Counted from the stretch's first letter, positions 33,206-44,442 are shown. The stretch is 64,000 nt of DNA from Anodontia alba (GCA_964016985.1 OZ024823.1:64252514-64316513), one strand, 5' to 3'. A program made the numbers and translations. Notes: a model not told the origin generated them from the letters alone.

Positions 33206-33584
33206 AAACACTCTCAGTATATATACGCATTCGAACGTTCGAGAAATGCGCAGTTTCAATGTCACATGAGCTGCCCACCGGTCATCATCAATCCATGCTG
33301 TCCGACTAAAATCTCATTATTGGCAATTAAGGCATGCTTTTGTCCCTTCTACTTGACATCGTACCACTCTGGTCCGATCATCAATATTAATAAACTGTCA
33401 GAATTTTGGTCAAGTGCGTTAGTCACCAGTGGTCAGACACATGTATGTACTATTTATCATTTATACGCATTTTTAAGCTCTATCTTTAAGAAATATACTA
33501 AACTGTTGTCTCGTCTGCATCCAACAATTAGCATACGCATTTATACATTAATAAAATGCATACAAAAACCGCTGCTGTGTTACA
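33206..33584 (-). repeat. 3' LTR, proximal piece (U3/R side)
   Basis: It aligns throughout to 43957-44330. Shared phrases include CTCAGTATATATACGC, CATGCTGTCCGACTAAAATC, CTTCTACTTGACATCGTACC and CCGCTGCTGTGTTA. On the minus strand the LTR starts TGTAACACAGCAGC. TATATATAC near 33215 could be the TATA-type core promoter region. Confidence 0.9.
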
Positions 33585-33598
33585 TCTCCCCCTAAGGT
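33585..33598 (-). promoter_or_regulatory. Polypurine tract abutting the 3' LTR
   Basis: On the minus strand CCTTAGGGGGAGA lies directly before TGTAACACAGC. A purine tract in this place primes plus-strand synthesis in LTR elements. Confidence 0.6.
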
Positions 33599-33825
33599 AT
33601 TCAAAAAGTATGCTAAGGATCCTTAGCATATTTTTTCTTACGTTCTTCAATAACTTTAATGGTCAGTAACACAGTAGGGTTGTTTCATTAATTAGTATAA
33701 GTTAATATGTAGTGTTTCACTTCACTACCGTTCTTACTAGATTTGAGAAATGTCTAAAGTTTGTCATGAGACACACAGCTACAAGCATTAGTCTTTATTT
33801 ATGAATTCCGTCATTCGAACATAGT

Positions 33826-34107
33826 TTATATTAGCATTACGTTGTACCATTGCTCGTAGTACCACTGCGTCGTACCAAAGTTTGAAGTACCGTGATGTTG
33901 TACCATAGTTCATAGTACCATTACGTTGTACCATAGCGCGTAGTACCATTATGTTGTACCATAGTTCATAGTATCAATAAGTTGTACCATAGTTTGTAGT
34001 ACCATTATGTTGTACCATAGCGCGTAGCACCACTGTGTCGTACCGTATTTAGTAGTACCAATACGTGGTATCAAGTTTTGTAGTACCATTATGTTGTACC
34101 ATGTGAT
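33826..34107. repeat. 28-bp minisatellite, about ten copies
   Basis: The unit is CATAGTTCATAGTACCATTACGTTGTAC with variants (GCGCGTAG, GTGTCGTAC). It lies between env and the 3' LTR of the Gypsy element. There are no unique spacers, so it is not a CRISPR-like array. Confidence 0.85.
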
Positions 34108-34400
34108 CGTATAGATTTTTAAGTTTCCAAATTACATGAATAAGTTGTACCATGTGATCGTATAGATTTAAATTATTTTTCAAATGACATGTTGTCTTTT
34201 GTCGTCCGTATTGACTGTGCGTGGTATGTACTATCTTGGTTCTTTTCTGCAATTATGTCTGAAGATATGGAGAATTGACTAATGATAAAAGTCTGATTAT
34301 TACTTATGTTAACTAGTCACGTGGATACAAGCACATTAGGCTGAAATTCGTTGTGTGATACTCACATTGTCCACTGACAGTCTTTCATGATAATAAGTTA

Positions 34401-36770
34401 CTATTCTTTTACACTGGTTGACTGATTAGTTGGCTGTAAGGGGATGAGGCAAATCATTCCTCCCATTGACTCCCGGCTGTCTGGCTCTATCGTCGTCTTT
34501 TCATTGTTCAGCAAAGCTTTCGTTTGCTGCAGTGTGTCATCGCATCCCTCAGTGTTTTTCTGTTTATATCTAGTGTGAGACTTGTACTCTTCCGGACTTG
34601 GTAGTTCCTCCATCTCTTGACAAGGGTCGCTTGAGTATCGAACGCTGGCTCGTGCCCCTCGATTACCACTTTTCATGCGGGCGTCGGGCAAACAACCAGC
34701 AATTGTATCACCACATTTATGATAGATTAGAATGTCCATAACAACTGAAGTTACAATACCAAGAGTTATCAAACAATAACCAAGAAAAAGGTCTGACCTC
34801 CATAGGTCTGACTTGATCTACCTTCAAGGAATTGTTCGACCGGAACCTCCTTAAGTTTCTGCGGCAATCTAACAACACCTCTCAAGTTAGGCATGCTGGC
34901 TTTAAACGGCTCCCATATTTTTAGATTTGAGAAGTTATACATTTGTAAAATACTAAGTGCATTATTATGAATTTTATGCGAGGACCCATGTTCATAAACT
35001 GCGTTAAGAGTAACACTGTCAGACGTCGCTTTACAACCCTTCCTGACTCTAATAAACCCATAAGGTACAGTAATATCAATCTTTCAGCGCACTTGTTTAT
35101 CACAGGCTAAATTAAATGTCAAGGGTGTCCTAGTTATTATTATGTAGGTGACTTCACTTAAATATTGCATATGCAGTAGGTCATTACTGAAAGTTACTAC
35201 AGTAGTGCACAGGCGTCTTATTTTTTCCTTATTATTACTAAACACTGCTACAATGCACATGCTTGCTAGATTTGTTTGATGAATGGGTTTCCTTAAGGTG
35301 CAAAGCTTAGGAAACCCTACCTTACATACATCTCTATTATGTTGATTTAAGAGCATATATTGAGTGCGTTCAGGGTTGATGGCAATGTATTCGGACTCGA
35401 GTTTATGATAAGTCAACATTTCCGTTTGCGTTTTATTATTGACCTGATAAACAGTACTCATTGGCAAAGATCCATTTGTTTAGTATAATCTATTAATGGT
35501 ATAGGTATTATTATTATTCTTTTATTTTCCATTAATGTTTGACAATATAGATGTTTGTGTAATGGCCAAAGTTCGGCATCGAGATCTACAGGTAATCCAA
35601 AAGACTTAGGTAATTGAGTCTCGATGTCCTTTAGAACCGTCTTAAATTCAGCAGATTCTATGATGCTGGGAGATAGTCTATTTGCAGACAGTGCATTCAA
35701 TTGCTCTTGCAGCCGAAGGAAATAGTACATTGACTTTTGAATCGCAATTCTCATTTCCTCCACTACCATATCTACGGTGGCAAATAAATGTACAGATTCT
35801 TGTAATTCAAACACTTGGTGTCCTAATTCTTCAGCCACAAAATCTAGTTCCTTATCAATTTTTGCATTTGCATCTATTATGTCATTTATCAGTTCCTAAG
35901 TACCGAGGTTGATATTGCGGTCTTAAAGTCAGTACTTAAGTACTGAATTAAACAACTATTTTTATACCTCAATCTTTGTTATAGTACAAATTCAAAACAT
36001 TTTCTAAAACGAAGACTGACTTGTCAAAATGACATGTTCGGGATCCACTTTTTAGGCTTATTTTGCTTTCTGTATGTCTTGCTGCTTGCCAAGACATGCG
36101 CATCACACGTTTCATTTCCAGACTTTTGAGGTTTAGTCACACTGATGAAGTTTAAATAACAGAAAGGCCTCTGTGGCACTAAATTAGGTATAGTTAAGCT
36201 CATATTATGCTCTGTCGGTTCTGAGCAATTTCAGAATGCGTTACTTTAGAACCGATAGACTTCTTTCTAGAGTATGCGATATCAACTGTTTGTTCTTAGC
36301 TAATATATTAATGTTACCTCGTATGACATTTAGGTTGGAGCTGCTTAAAGTGCCAAACAAGTATCCTAATATTCCTGACATAAATCCAAATAAAGCCCTC
36401 TTTGGCCTACGTTTTAATGTTTTCATGTTTGAGAAACTATATTTAATGTTTTTAACATTATGAGCTGGTCTTGAAGAGATTGGAAAACAGACAAGTACCC
36501 GGCCATTTTATCACTACTGTAATGTTTTGACATCCAAACCGTCAGGTTCTTAGCCATCTTGAGATCAGAAGTAAGTTTATCAATGAACCGTTCATAAACC
36601 CCTATATCCAATACTAAAATTAAAATCCATCGAGAACTAGAGAGGGCTATCTCTCCTTCTTTATGGTACAAGACATTTTCGTGAATTATCGAATGATCAA
36701 CTGCAGGATCCGACTCAACGAAAACCAAACTTAAGAGTCCAGTGAAGATCAATAACATCACTCGAGCCAT
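34401..36770 (-). pseudogene. Decayed env-like glycoprotein gene (baculovirus F / errantivirus Env type)
   Basis: Reading on the minus strand, a signal peptide (MARVMLLIFTGLLSLVFV) starts at 36770. At 36426-36241 a basic RRPKR site is followed by a hydrophobic Gly/Phe-rich segment. This is the layout of the furin site and fusion peptide in F-type fusion proteins. Segments at 35838-35458 and 35467-35084 carry helical and Cys-containing ectodomain sequence. The last piece (34772-34401) begins with a hydrophobic anchor and a long polar tail. Frame changes and stops separate the pieces. Position after integrase and before the LTR matches errantivirus-type Gypsy elements. Identification rests on layout and the cleavage/fusion motif, not on alignment. 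Confidence 0.65.
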
Positions 36771-36779
36771 TCCAACCTG

Positions 36780-37955
36780 AAAGACACAAATACCATTACT
36801 TAATTCGACCCGCCTGTTGGGAATGGTCCATTAATGCAGAGATCAGAGTCTACATATACCCCTAGACCTTTCGTATATGCACTCTGCTTCATTAAAAAGT
36901 TCCCTTTTATAACTCATATAAAACTTTTCCAAGCGGCGTAATCGTGCCACTACTTCCGCGTCATCATCGGGGTCTGGCAGATTTCTGCGGGCGTACTTTA
37001 TTGACCTTAGCAAGAGTCGCTCCCTAGCGGGTCATACCCGAATTGTTCCCCGATCAATCTATTCCGGACCTTCATATACTTTATGCGTAGCAATTTCCTG
37101 AAACAAATGGAGACGCCTATTGATCCCAGCCATTGGATCACGTCATATGCCACCCCCTCTCTAACATCTCAAACAGTTTTAGACAAGATCGTTCGTAGTC
37201 GACGTTACTGTGTCGATTCATTAAGGAAAGTAAGTCGTCAAAGACCTCGCGGTAGGTCAGACTTCTTTGCTTTGTTCATGTCCAGGCACCTTCGTAACTC
37301 CCTGTAGTACTCGGAGTGGAATTGCAGTAGGTTCGGTAGTGACCCGTCTATGTGGGTCATCCACATAGGAAAGGAACTAAATAAGCTTTTATGCTTTCGT
37401 TCTAATCCTATTGTTGTATTTTTGTATGTGTTGTATATGTAAACATTTCGGAAATAAATATGTTTAAACCAAGAGTCGGTTCCGAATATGCTATTTCAGA
37501 TACACAATTCATGTCCAAGGAAGTTGGCTTAAGTAGATTCTCTGTCCCATATTCTTTTTCCTGGGTCAAGTAATCCCGGATTACTCCTTTATTCCGTTCG
37601 ACTTCCCATATGCTGTCAGCACTCAGCCCGGCCTTAGCTAGGCGTTTACGACCTGGAAAACTACAAGAGCCTTTAGTAGATAGATTAGAAAATCCGGTTC
37701 GTATCTATCAACCTTAAATTCTCCCCAAGTTTCAGATTTCCCAGTTCCATTTTGACCAATCTGGGGACATCAGACTCTTCTATCAGAGCCAGATTTTTGT
37801 CCAATCCGAAAAGTGGAGCAGGGCAAACCTTGTTAGAAGACATTTTTATTTTTTCAAATTTACGTAAGTTTCAAAGCAAAAAAACAAAAACCAAAAAAAC
37901 AAAACAAATGAGTATTCTAATATGATGACTGGTGTTTTTATGTATATATATTTAT
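36780..37955. other. Gypsy internal region between env and pol, no clear gene
   Basis: No ORF with a recognisable domain is seen. The region probably holds spacer or decayed coding sequence of the provirus. Confidence 0.4.
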
Positions 37956-37961
37956 TTATTT

Positions 37962-37962
<1 letters not shown>

Positions 37963-38035
<73 letters not shown>
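37963..38035. repeat. CT microsatellite followed by TTTA-rich sequence
   Basis: A perfect (CT)n run of ~70 bp, with a (TTTA)n region at 38090-38160. It has probably expanded inside the provirus. Confidence 0.95.
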
Positions 38036-38040
<5 letters not shown>

Positions 38041-38179
38041 GTAAAACATCAACACAAAATTTAGTACCGTCACCCAGATATGATATCTGTATTTATTTTT
38101 ATTTATTTATTTATTTATTCATTTATTTATTTTTTTCTGTTTTATTTTATTTATTTTTATAACATTTATATTGGCAGCT

Positions 38180-38383
38180 TTATAACACATCGACAAGACT
38201 TTCGAGAAAATTTTTAACTTTTCTCTTTTCCGTTTTAACTTTACGGTACTTCTTTCGTTTATTTCTGAAGACATTATTGGCTTCCATCTTAATAACACGA
38301 TCCTCATCAGAATTCTCTGTGGGACCGCTTATGTCACTGTCTTCACTGTTTGAAGCGCTGGTGTTTTCAAAAGCTGTTTCCAT
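38180..38383 (-). CDS. Small acidic/basic ORF after integrase, 67 aa, uncertain
   Basis: The N-terminal half is Ser/Asp/Glu-rich and the C-terminal half is Lys/Arg-rich (RNKRKKYRKVKTEKRKVKN). It lies just downstream of the integrase C-terminus on the same strand. It could be a remnant of the env leader or of the pol tail. No family was recognised. Confidence 0.25.
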   Translation of the reverse strand: METAFENTSASNSEDSDISGPTENSDEDRVIKMEANNVFRNKRKKYRKVKTEKRKVKNFLESLVDVL

Positions 38384-38449
38384 CTCATTTGTGCTAATTT
38401 CAGATTTACATTCCTTAAAATCTTTATTTTGAGTTATTTCCCTTGACCC

Positions 38450-39856
38450 TTAGTCTGCATTTTCTTGTTTTAGCCTAGCTTTCCTAGCTTTTAATCTGCG
38501 GGCGAGCTCAACCAAAGGAATATGATCTTCCTCTTCTAAGTCTGATCTCACTTTTCGGTACTTTTTCGCCAGATGAGCTTCAGGACTCTCCGATTCTGAG
38601 TCGGACGTCACGGTCTCGCTCTCGGTACCTTCAGGAGTTATTGCATAGTGAGCTCGGCGAAAGTTTCGCTGATTTTGTGACTTTGGGATTTCCCACTCAT
38701 CTATGTTAGCTAGTCTTATATTGTCAGCACTGCTTTTTACAATCTCCCCAGTCAGTTGATCCCGTAGTTCCCAAGTCTTTTCCCCTAGTTGTTTTATTAT
38801 CCCATAATATGGGCTCCATTTTTTTTTATCTATTTTGCTGTTTCTTTTATGTTTCTTAAGGTAGACGGGTTGCCCTACTTTGAAGTCTGTTATTTTACGA
38901 TTTTTATCTGCGTATTTGGCCTGCCTTCGATGAGCTTGCTTCCGCCTACGATGCATTAACACAAAAGCCTTGTGAGACTGTTCTAAACCTTTTTCTATGA
39001 CGTCATCGCCGTAATACTTTCGGCGAGGTCTTTGCAAGTTATCAGTTGGTAGTACTGTCTTTGGAACTGGTAAAAGAAAGGGGATTGTTTAGTGGATTCA
39101 TTTTCGCTGAATCTTATGGCCGCCAAGGCCTGATTTAAGTACAGATCCTAAGCATGGGGGTTGTCTTTTATTTTCTTGGAGAGTACATCTATCAAGGTCA
39201 TGTGTGAACGTTCTATTCTATTTTCATTCGGACTGTAGACATTTGTTTTTCTGTGACGTATATTTAACTTGTTAAACAGGTTTTCCAATGTCGCATTGCA
39301 CATTTCCTTACCATTGTCACTAACGATCTCAAGGGGACAGCCATAACGTGGAAATATCTCATCTAGTATGAGATGAGCGATGACATCAGCTTTCTTATCA
39401 GGTAATAGCCTTAAGAATATATTGATTACCTGATAATGTTTTGGGTAAGGGTCCAACCATATCAACTGCCATTTTTGCGAAGGGAAATGGGGGCGTGTCG
39501 ACCTCTTTTAAGGGCGACTTGACTTTTTGCATATTTCGGGTCTGGCAGTCTACACATTTAGCAATATAGTCATAAACTTGCTTGTAAAGGTTCGGCCAGT
39601 AATACTTTGATCTTATTGCTTCAAATGTCTTGTCAAACGCTAGATGTATCACATTGTGTATGTTTGTCATTACGTTCTCAGTCAAGTGAGTCGGGACGTA
39701 TAGCCGCACTGCGGGGTCTTCATCTACGTTAGAAATATAGTACAGAATATTATCTAATATTATGTATTTCTTATGAGACTTGCTTTCTGTTTGTTCATTT
39801 TCTAACTGCTTTTTAATTGCATATATTTCAGGGTCTTTTAATTGTTCAGTACTCAT
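38450..39856 (-). pseudogene. Gypsy integrase, frameshifted
   Basis: 39856-39398 has the HHCC zinc domain (HNVIH, then CVDCQ) and the first catalytic Asp (KMAVDMVGPLP). 39465-39148 has VSDNGKEM (second Asp) and YSPNENRIERSHMTL (Glu). 39037-38450 is the C-terminal region with a YADKNRK...VGQPVYLKKHKR segment and an acidic tail. Frames change near 39430 and between 39148 and 39037. Integrase joins the LTR cDNA to the chromosome; the 4-bp flanking duplication is its footprint. Confidence 0.88.
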
Positions 39857-39954
39857 GTCAAAGCCGAATGAGTCGGGTTTACTTAACTGGTCATTTTCTT
39901 GGAATTTTCATGAAGCAAATCGATTTATGTCAGCTTCATTGGAGTTAATCACTC

Positions 39955-42000
39955 CTATCTCATACGACCTGTCAGACACGTCAGGAATTGGCCCTTCGTC
40001 AGTAACTGACATTTTTGAGGTACTTTGTCTTCATTGCTTCCGGGAAACCTACTAAGCATATCGGCAAAGAAGTTAGATGCCCCTTTGATATATTTAATCT
40101 CTGCATTGTACCCTTGAATGGTTAATGCCCACATCTGCACCCTTTTGTTCATCATTGGGCTCCCTAGAAGATGTTTTCGGGGTTGGTGGTCACAGAAGAT
40201 CTCAAACTGTGCATTGTGTAAGTAAGTATGTAGCTTTTGTAATGCATAATAGATAGCATAACATTCCCGTTCAATAGTCGAATATCGACATTGAGTAGGA
40301 CTAAGTTTATGTGACAGGAAATAGATAGGTTTTTCGACCATCTCACCTGTTCCATTTCCGTCTTCATCAATGTCTTCCTGCACTTGAGAAAGAACGGCCC
40401 CTATACAGTTTGCACTTGCGTCGGTATATAACTTGTAAGGTAAATTGGTGTCTGGGTATGCAAGCAGTGGAATGACTGTAAGACTTTCTTTTAGGAATTC
40501 GAAAGCGGCTTGACATTCAGGTGTCCACTTAAACCTAGCATGTTTTCTTGTCAAAGCTATCAAAGGGTCTGCTATTTTCGAAAAGTTGGGTACATATCTG
40601 CGATACCAGGACATAGCCCCAATGAAACCCCTAACTTCCCTGACACTACTAGGCGGGGGCATGCTTCGGATTGCCTTCACCTTACTCCAACCCGGTTTTA
40701 CCCCTTGTTTAGATATGACAAAGCCCAAGTGGCGGGTATCTTTTTGAAGGAAACTACATTTCTTTAGTTTAAGCTTAAGTTTATGCTGCCTAAATCTGTC
40801 AAAAAAGGTAAGAGAAAAGTCCAGGGAGTGCCACAATCACAAACCGAAGCCCTTCCCAGACACCAAGAGGAAGAGGAAACCGACAAATCTAAACAAGCAC
40901 AAACCGAACAAACGTACGAAAAGCACTAAGATTAGCTCTCTCTTCCCCAAGTGAGGTAATCGCAATACTAAAAGGACTGAAAAACACAAGAACAAAATGA
41001 CACACGGAAAGACATACAACAAATCGCCTCGTAGAATAAACCACAAAGCAACAAAGAGTAAGACCAACACCGGGACCATCGCCTTAGAACGGTCGGTAGA
41101 GCAAACCACCGGGGGGTTTAAAGCACTTTTACAGCTAACTAACTTTACCCTGGGTCCCGATGCTACTCTTAATACAGAAATACATAAAAATTCGGTTCGC
41201 ATAAAGGCTCCCAACTCAGTCAATGCATCAAAGCGAAAACATAAAAATCAAATTAATCACTATAATAAACAAAGACGAGTACTCATGGCTAATTCTACTG
41301 TATGCCAGAGTAAATGAAAACCAATAGTTGAACCACGGCGGGCCAAGCCAAAGACATATCATCAAGCCCCAACCCACTGGTTAAAGTTTTACGAAGAGGC
41401 CGTCATTGAGTCTGAGGCCCGAACCGCCGTCGTGCAATTAAAGAGTGAAGCATAGCCATCAACAATGATTGGGTTGACAACTAGGCATGCAGTCTGCAAA
41501 GACTTGTTGTACATGAACCAAATGTTCTTCCAAGGTGCTTGACCATATTAACACATCATCTAAGTAGCTTGCTGCAAAATCATCTAGGCCACTCAGAACC
41601 ACACTCATGAGCTCTGTAAATATTGCTGGAGCATTACATAATCCAAATGGCATGACTTTAAAGGAGAAAAGGCCCCTATGACAAGTAAAGGCTGTAAGAT
41701 CCGGCGAGGATTCATGGCACTTCACTTACCAGTAGCCAGCTCGGAGATCTATTGAAGTGAAGTATTTAGCACCTGACAACCTGTTTATTACATCATCTAT
41801 CAGTGGTAAGTTTATAGCCATGGGTCTTGTTATTTTATTTAGCTTTCTTTACAAAGAACCTACTACTTCCATCCTTTTTCTCTACAACAATTACTGGGAA
41901 TGCGTAACTTGACCTTGATCTCTCAATAATATTTGCCTCAGGCATTTCATCTACAGCTCTGTCAATTATCTTTCGAGTGTTTAGGGGTGTGCGATAGGGT
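39955..42000 (-). pseudogene. Gypsy reverse transcriptase and RNase H, interrupted by a retroelement
   Basis: The RT palm at 41725-41498 shows FKVMPFGLCNAPAIF and SYLDDVLIWSS, with YLDD as the catalytic motif. The frame upstream (to about 42000) is broken by stops. The reading stops at HVQQVF, is interrupted by 694 bp of foreign sequence, and resumes at DRFRQHKLKLKLKKCSF near 40800. RNase H (40500-40050) has LYTDASANCIGAVLSQ, a STIERECYAI Glu and FEIFCDHQPRKHL. The enzyme would copy element RNA to DNA; this copy is dead. Confidence 0.9.
40804..41497 (-). mobile_element. 5'-truncated Penelope-like element inserted in the Gypsy RT
   Basis: On the minus strand the insert opens in the last ~30 codons of a Penelope-like ORF (VVNPI, YASLFNCT, RASDSM then stop). 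These match the C-terminus of the element at 61253-61440 (VVNPI, FASLFNCT, KASDSM). A 3' region related to 60880-61250 follows. Only the 3' end is present and it lies in the same orientation as the host gene, as expected of aborted target-primed reverse transcription. Target duplication is short or ambiguous (T-rich). Confidence 0.8.
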
Positions 42001-42105
42001 CTAAGTTTAATAGGGGTATGGTCATAGGTGTAAATTTTTCATTTTTACTGTGTCTGTCTGCGTTAAATCGGTGTCCTTTTTTACCAATATGTCTAAGTTT
42101 TTCTC

Positions 42106-42399
42106 TTAAAGGTTAATTATAATTTCCTTATATTGTTCAGGACAATTTAATTCAGTCGATAACTCCTCCCGAGTATACTGACTGGTGACGTTTGTGTTTA
42201 CTGAGTTTATTTGATGTATGCACTCTTCGTCAGTTAGACTAACCTTTCCTATGACACAGCCTTTTTTCAATTTGTATGTTTTCCCTGTGTTGTTTACTAT
42301 GCGTACTGGACATTGCCCTGATTCGTCTAATTTTATGACCGCGCTTATCATTTCTAGCCACGGGTAATTATTACTGAAACTTTGCTCAATGGACGACAC
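42106..42399 (-). CDS. Gypsy pol linker between protease and RT, fragment
   Basis: A 97-aa open segment contains YPWLEMISAVIK and VRIVNNTGKTYKLKKG, a pattern typical of the protease-RT linker of Gypsy polyproteins. It ends in ELSTELNCPEQYKEII and is followed by the broken RT. Confidence 0.55.
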   Translation of the reverse strand: MSSIEQSFSNNYPWLEMISAVIKLDESGQCPVRIVNNTGKTYKLKKGCVIGKVSLTDEECIHQINSVNTNVTSQYTREELSTELNCPEQYKEIIINL

Positions 42400-42559
42400 T
42401 TGATAAATGCTTGGTTTTGATACTTATGGGTTACTTTTCACTCTGCCTTTGCAGTTGTATGCGGTGTGTGGTTTAAACACCAGTGTAGACTTCAACCGTA
42501 CAATTGATGCTATGTGAATGTCTTCAGTTAAGGGGACATAAGTGTTATTTACCCTTAGG

Positions 42560-42940
42560 CAGCCTAAGTCTTAATACATTCTAACTACATTTTTTTATTA
42601 ACCAGTCTTGTCCTAAAATTATATTTCTGTTTATATTTGATACTACGTAAAAAGTTTGACTTTAATTTGTGCCCTTAAGCGAAAAGTTTAAATTTATCAA
42701 TCCATGAACTTTTAGCTGTTTGCCATTAACTGATTGCAGATTTACATCGATTTTCCTTAGAGGTTTTTTTTATTTTTAAAATTTGATAAATTTTCAAATT
42801 TATGAGACTTACTTCAGCTCCTGAATCTACCAAAGCTCTAAATTTCCTTTTTTCTAATGTTAAACAACATGAATTTGGATTTCCGACTAAAGATATTTTA
42901 AACGTTGATGCATTATTTCTCCCTCTATCTGCAGCCTCAC
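42560..42940 (-). pseudogene. Gypsy aspartic protease remnant
   Basis: On the minus strand, at about 42800-42845, RALVDSGAEVSLI contains the DSGA active-site motif of retropepsins. Flanking sequence is open only in short pieces. It lies between gag and RT, the canonical position. The protease would cleave the Gag-Pol polyprotein. Confidence 0.65.
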
Positions 42941-42999
42941 GATAGAGGGAGGATTCTAGCTTAAAGTATTTTTCTGTTCTTGATTGTTTTCCTCTTGTT

Positions 43000-43740
43000 T
43001 TACATTTTAGCTTGCGTTTTCGTAGGGCAGTCTCTTTGTAAATGACTTGGCGAATTGCACAGGTAACAGCGCCTTCCGTTCATACTGCTCTTATGAGTCT
43101 GTTCATTACCTTGTTGTCTATATTGATAATTTTGCCCAGGCCGATCAGGCTGCAAATCTCTCCTCCAACGGAGATTAAACCGTTTCCTCAAATTTACCTT
43201 ATATATTGCGCTATTTACCGCCTCATCTAATGTAGGAGGATTTAACCTGGGAAGTTTCATTTTAATTTGATCCGACGTTAAACCGTCAATGAAATACCCA
43301 ACTAACTGCGTGGCTAACGCTTGTTGCGCAGCGTTGTCTAAAACCGTAGAAGCTTGCTCTGCCAATTCAATCAACCTTTCTGCATAAGATTGTACCGATT
43401 CTGATTCTCTTTGATGTATGCGTCGCAAGAAAACAGACGCATGGGAAGGATCAATAATAGTCGAAAACCTTCGTGAAAGTTCTATTTTTACCATATCCCA
43501 AGTTGCTGATGGAAATTGAGTCAAGTATCTGGCAAGAAAATTACTTACGGCCTCTCGGCTAGCGTTATACGCTAAAAGTTTTACGCCGTTCACGGGTACA
43601 TTCGTTAATTTACAAAAACTTTCGACTTGTTGTACCCAAGGATGAAATTCTCTACTGTTTTTACCATCAAGAGGTGTAATAAACTGCCTTATACTGGTAT
43701 TGCCAACAAAATTTGACAAAGCCCCAAGCTGCTCTGTCAA
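43000..43740 (-). CDS. gag: Gypsy Gag, 246 aa, with one CCHC knuckle
   Basis: Helical Gag core sequence (FHPWVQQVESFCKL, FLARYLTQFPSATWDMVKIEL, QSYAERLIELAEQ) is followed by a basic linker. A single zinc knuckle CYLCNSPSHLQRDCP lies near the C-terminus. Gag assembles the particle and the knuckle binds element RNA. The ORF is intact and starts ~100 bp inside the 5' LTR. Confidence 0.88.
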   Translation of the reverse strand: MTEQLGALSNFVGNTSIRQFITPLDGKNSREFHPWVQQVESFCKLTNVPVNGVKLLAYNASREAVSNFLARYLTQFPSATWDMVKIELSRRFSTIIDPSHASVFLRRIHQRESESVQSYAERLIELAEQASTVLDNAAQQALATQLVGYFIDGLTSDQIKMKLPRLNPPTLDEAVNSAIYKVNLRKRFNLRWRRDLQPDRPGQNYQYRQQGNEQTHKSSMNGRRCYLCNSPSHLQRDCPTKTQAKM

Positions 43741-43843
43741 CTGCCTATCCGCCTTGACTGGGAAAGCGAATGATCAAAAAGACACTTACCTTAGTTCTTC
43801 TCCTTTTCTTCAGATCTTGGTCACGGTTCACCAATTCAACTTT

Positions 43844-44330
43844 TGTTGCACAGTCGTCCGTCAAAAATAATAACGCACAAGAAAATTAGAACGACAACGT
43901 TTATTGCATACAGTAGCAGACTTTTTGCTTGCTGAAACACTGACTGAAGAACGAGAAAACACGCTCAGTATATATACGCCTTCGAACATTCGAGAAATGT
44001 GAAGTTTGTCACATGAGCTACCCAACGGACATCATCATTCCATGCTGTCCGACTAAAATCTCATTAATTGGCAATTACAAGGCATGTTTTCGTCCCTTCT
44101 ACTTGACATCGTACCACTCTGGTCCGATCATCAACATTAATAAACTGTCAGAATTTTGGTCAAGTGCGTTAGTCACCAGTGGTCAGATACGTATGTACTA
44201 TTTGTCATTTATACGCATTTTTAAGCTTTATCTTTGAAATATACTGAACTGTTGTCTCGTCTGCATCCAACAATTAGCATACACATTTATACAGGAATAA
44301 AATACATACAAGAACCGCTGCTGTGTTATA
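43844..44330 (-). repeat. 5' LTR of the Gypsy provirus, 487 bp
   Basis: It matches the two pieces of the 3' LTR (22256-22368 and 33206-33584). TATATATAC near 43970 and AATAAACG on the minus strand at about 43895 are candidate TATA and polyadenylation signals. Outside it lies ACAG, identical to the flank at 22252. A candidate primer-binding site (TGGTGAACCGTGACC, minus strand, about 43818-43832) follows; the tRNA was not identified. Confidence 0.88.
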
Positions 44331-44442
44331 ACAGTAAAAACTAAAAAATTGATCTTTAAAATCCTTCTCCGAGATTCAAAACACTGAGGCAACGTTGTAT
44401 TGACGTCATATGCCTGCTTGGCAAAAACATGTTACCCTAAGT

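Larger units (their letters stand above)
22252..44334 (-). mobile_element. Ty3/Gypsy errantivirus-like provirus split by nested insertions
   Basis: The outer ends are flanked by the same 4 bp, ACAG (22252-22255 and 44331-44334), as expected of Ty3/Gypsy integration. The element lies on the minus strand: 5' LTR (43844-44330), gag, protease, RT, RNase H, integrase, env, purine tract and 3' LTR. The 3' LTR is in two pieces, 22256-22368 and 33206-33584. These join at the same LTR position and match the 5' LTR lengths (113 of 113 bp; 379 versus 374 bp). The 22369-33205 segment is therefore a nested insertion. A second insertion sits in RT (40804-41497). Without both, the element is about 10.5 kb. 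Confidence 0.85.

Noticed and set aside
33826..34107. CRISPR-like regular repeats
   Set aside because: The 28-bp units are contiguous without unique spacers, in an animal genome; it is a minisatellite. The same applies to the 48-bp and 62-bp units in the Polinton.
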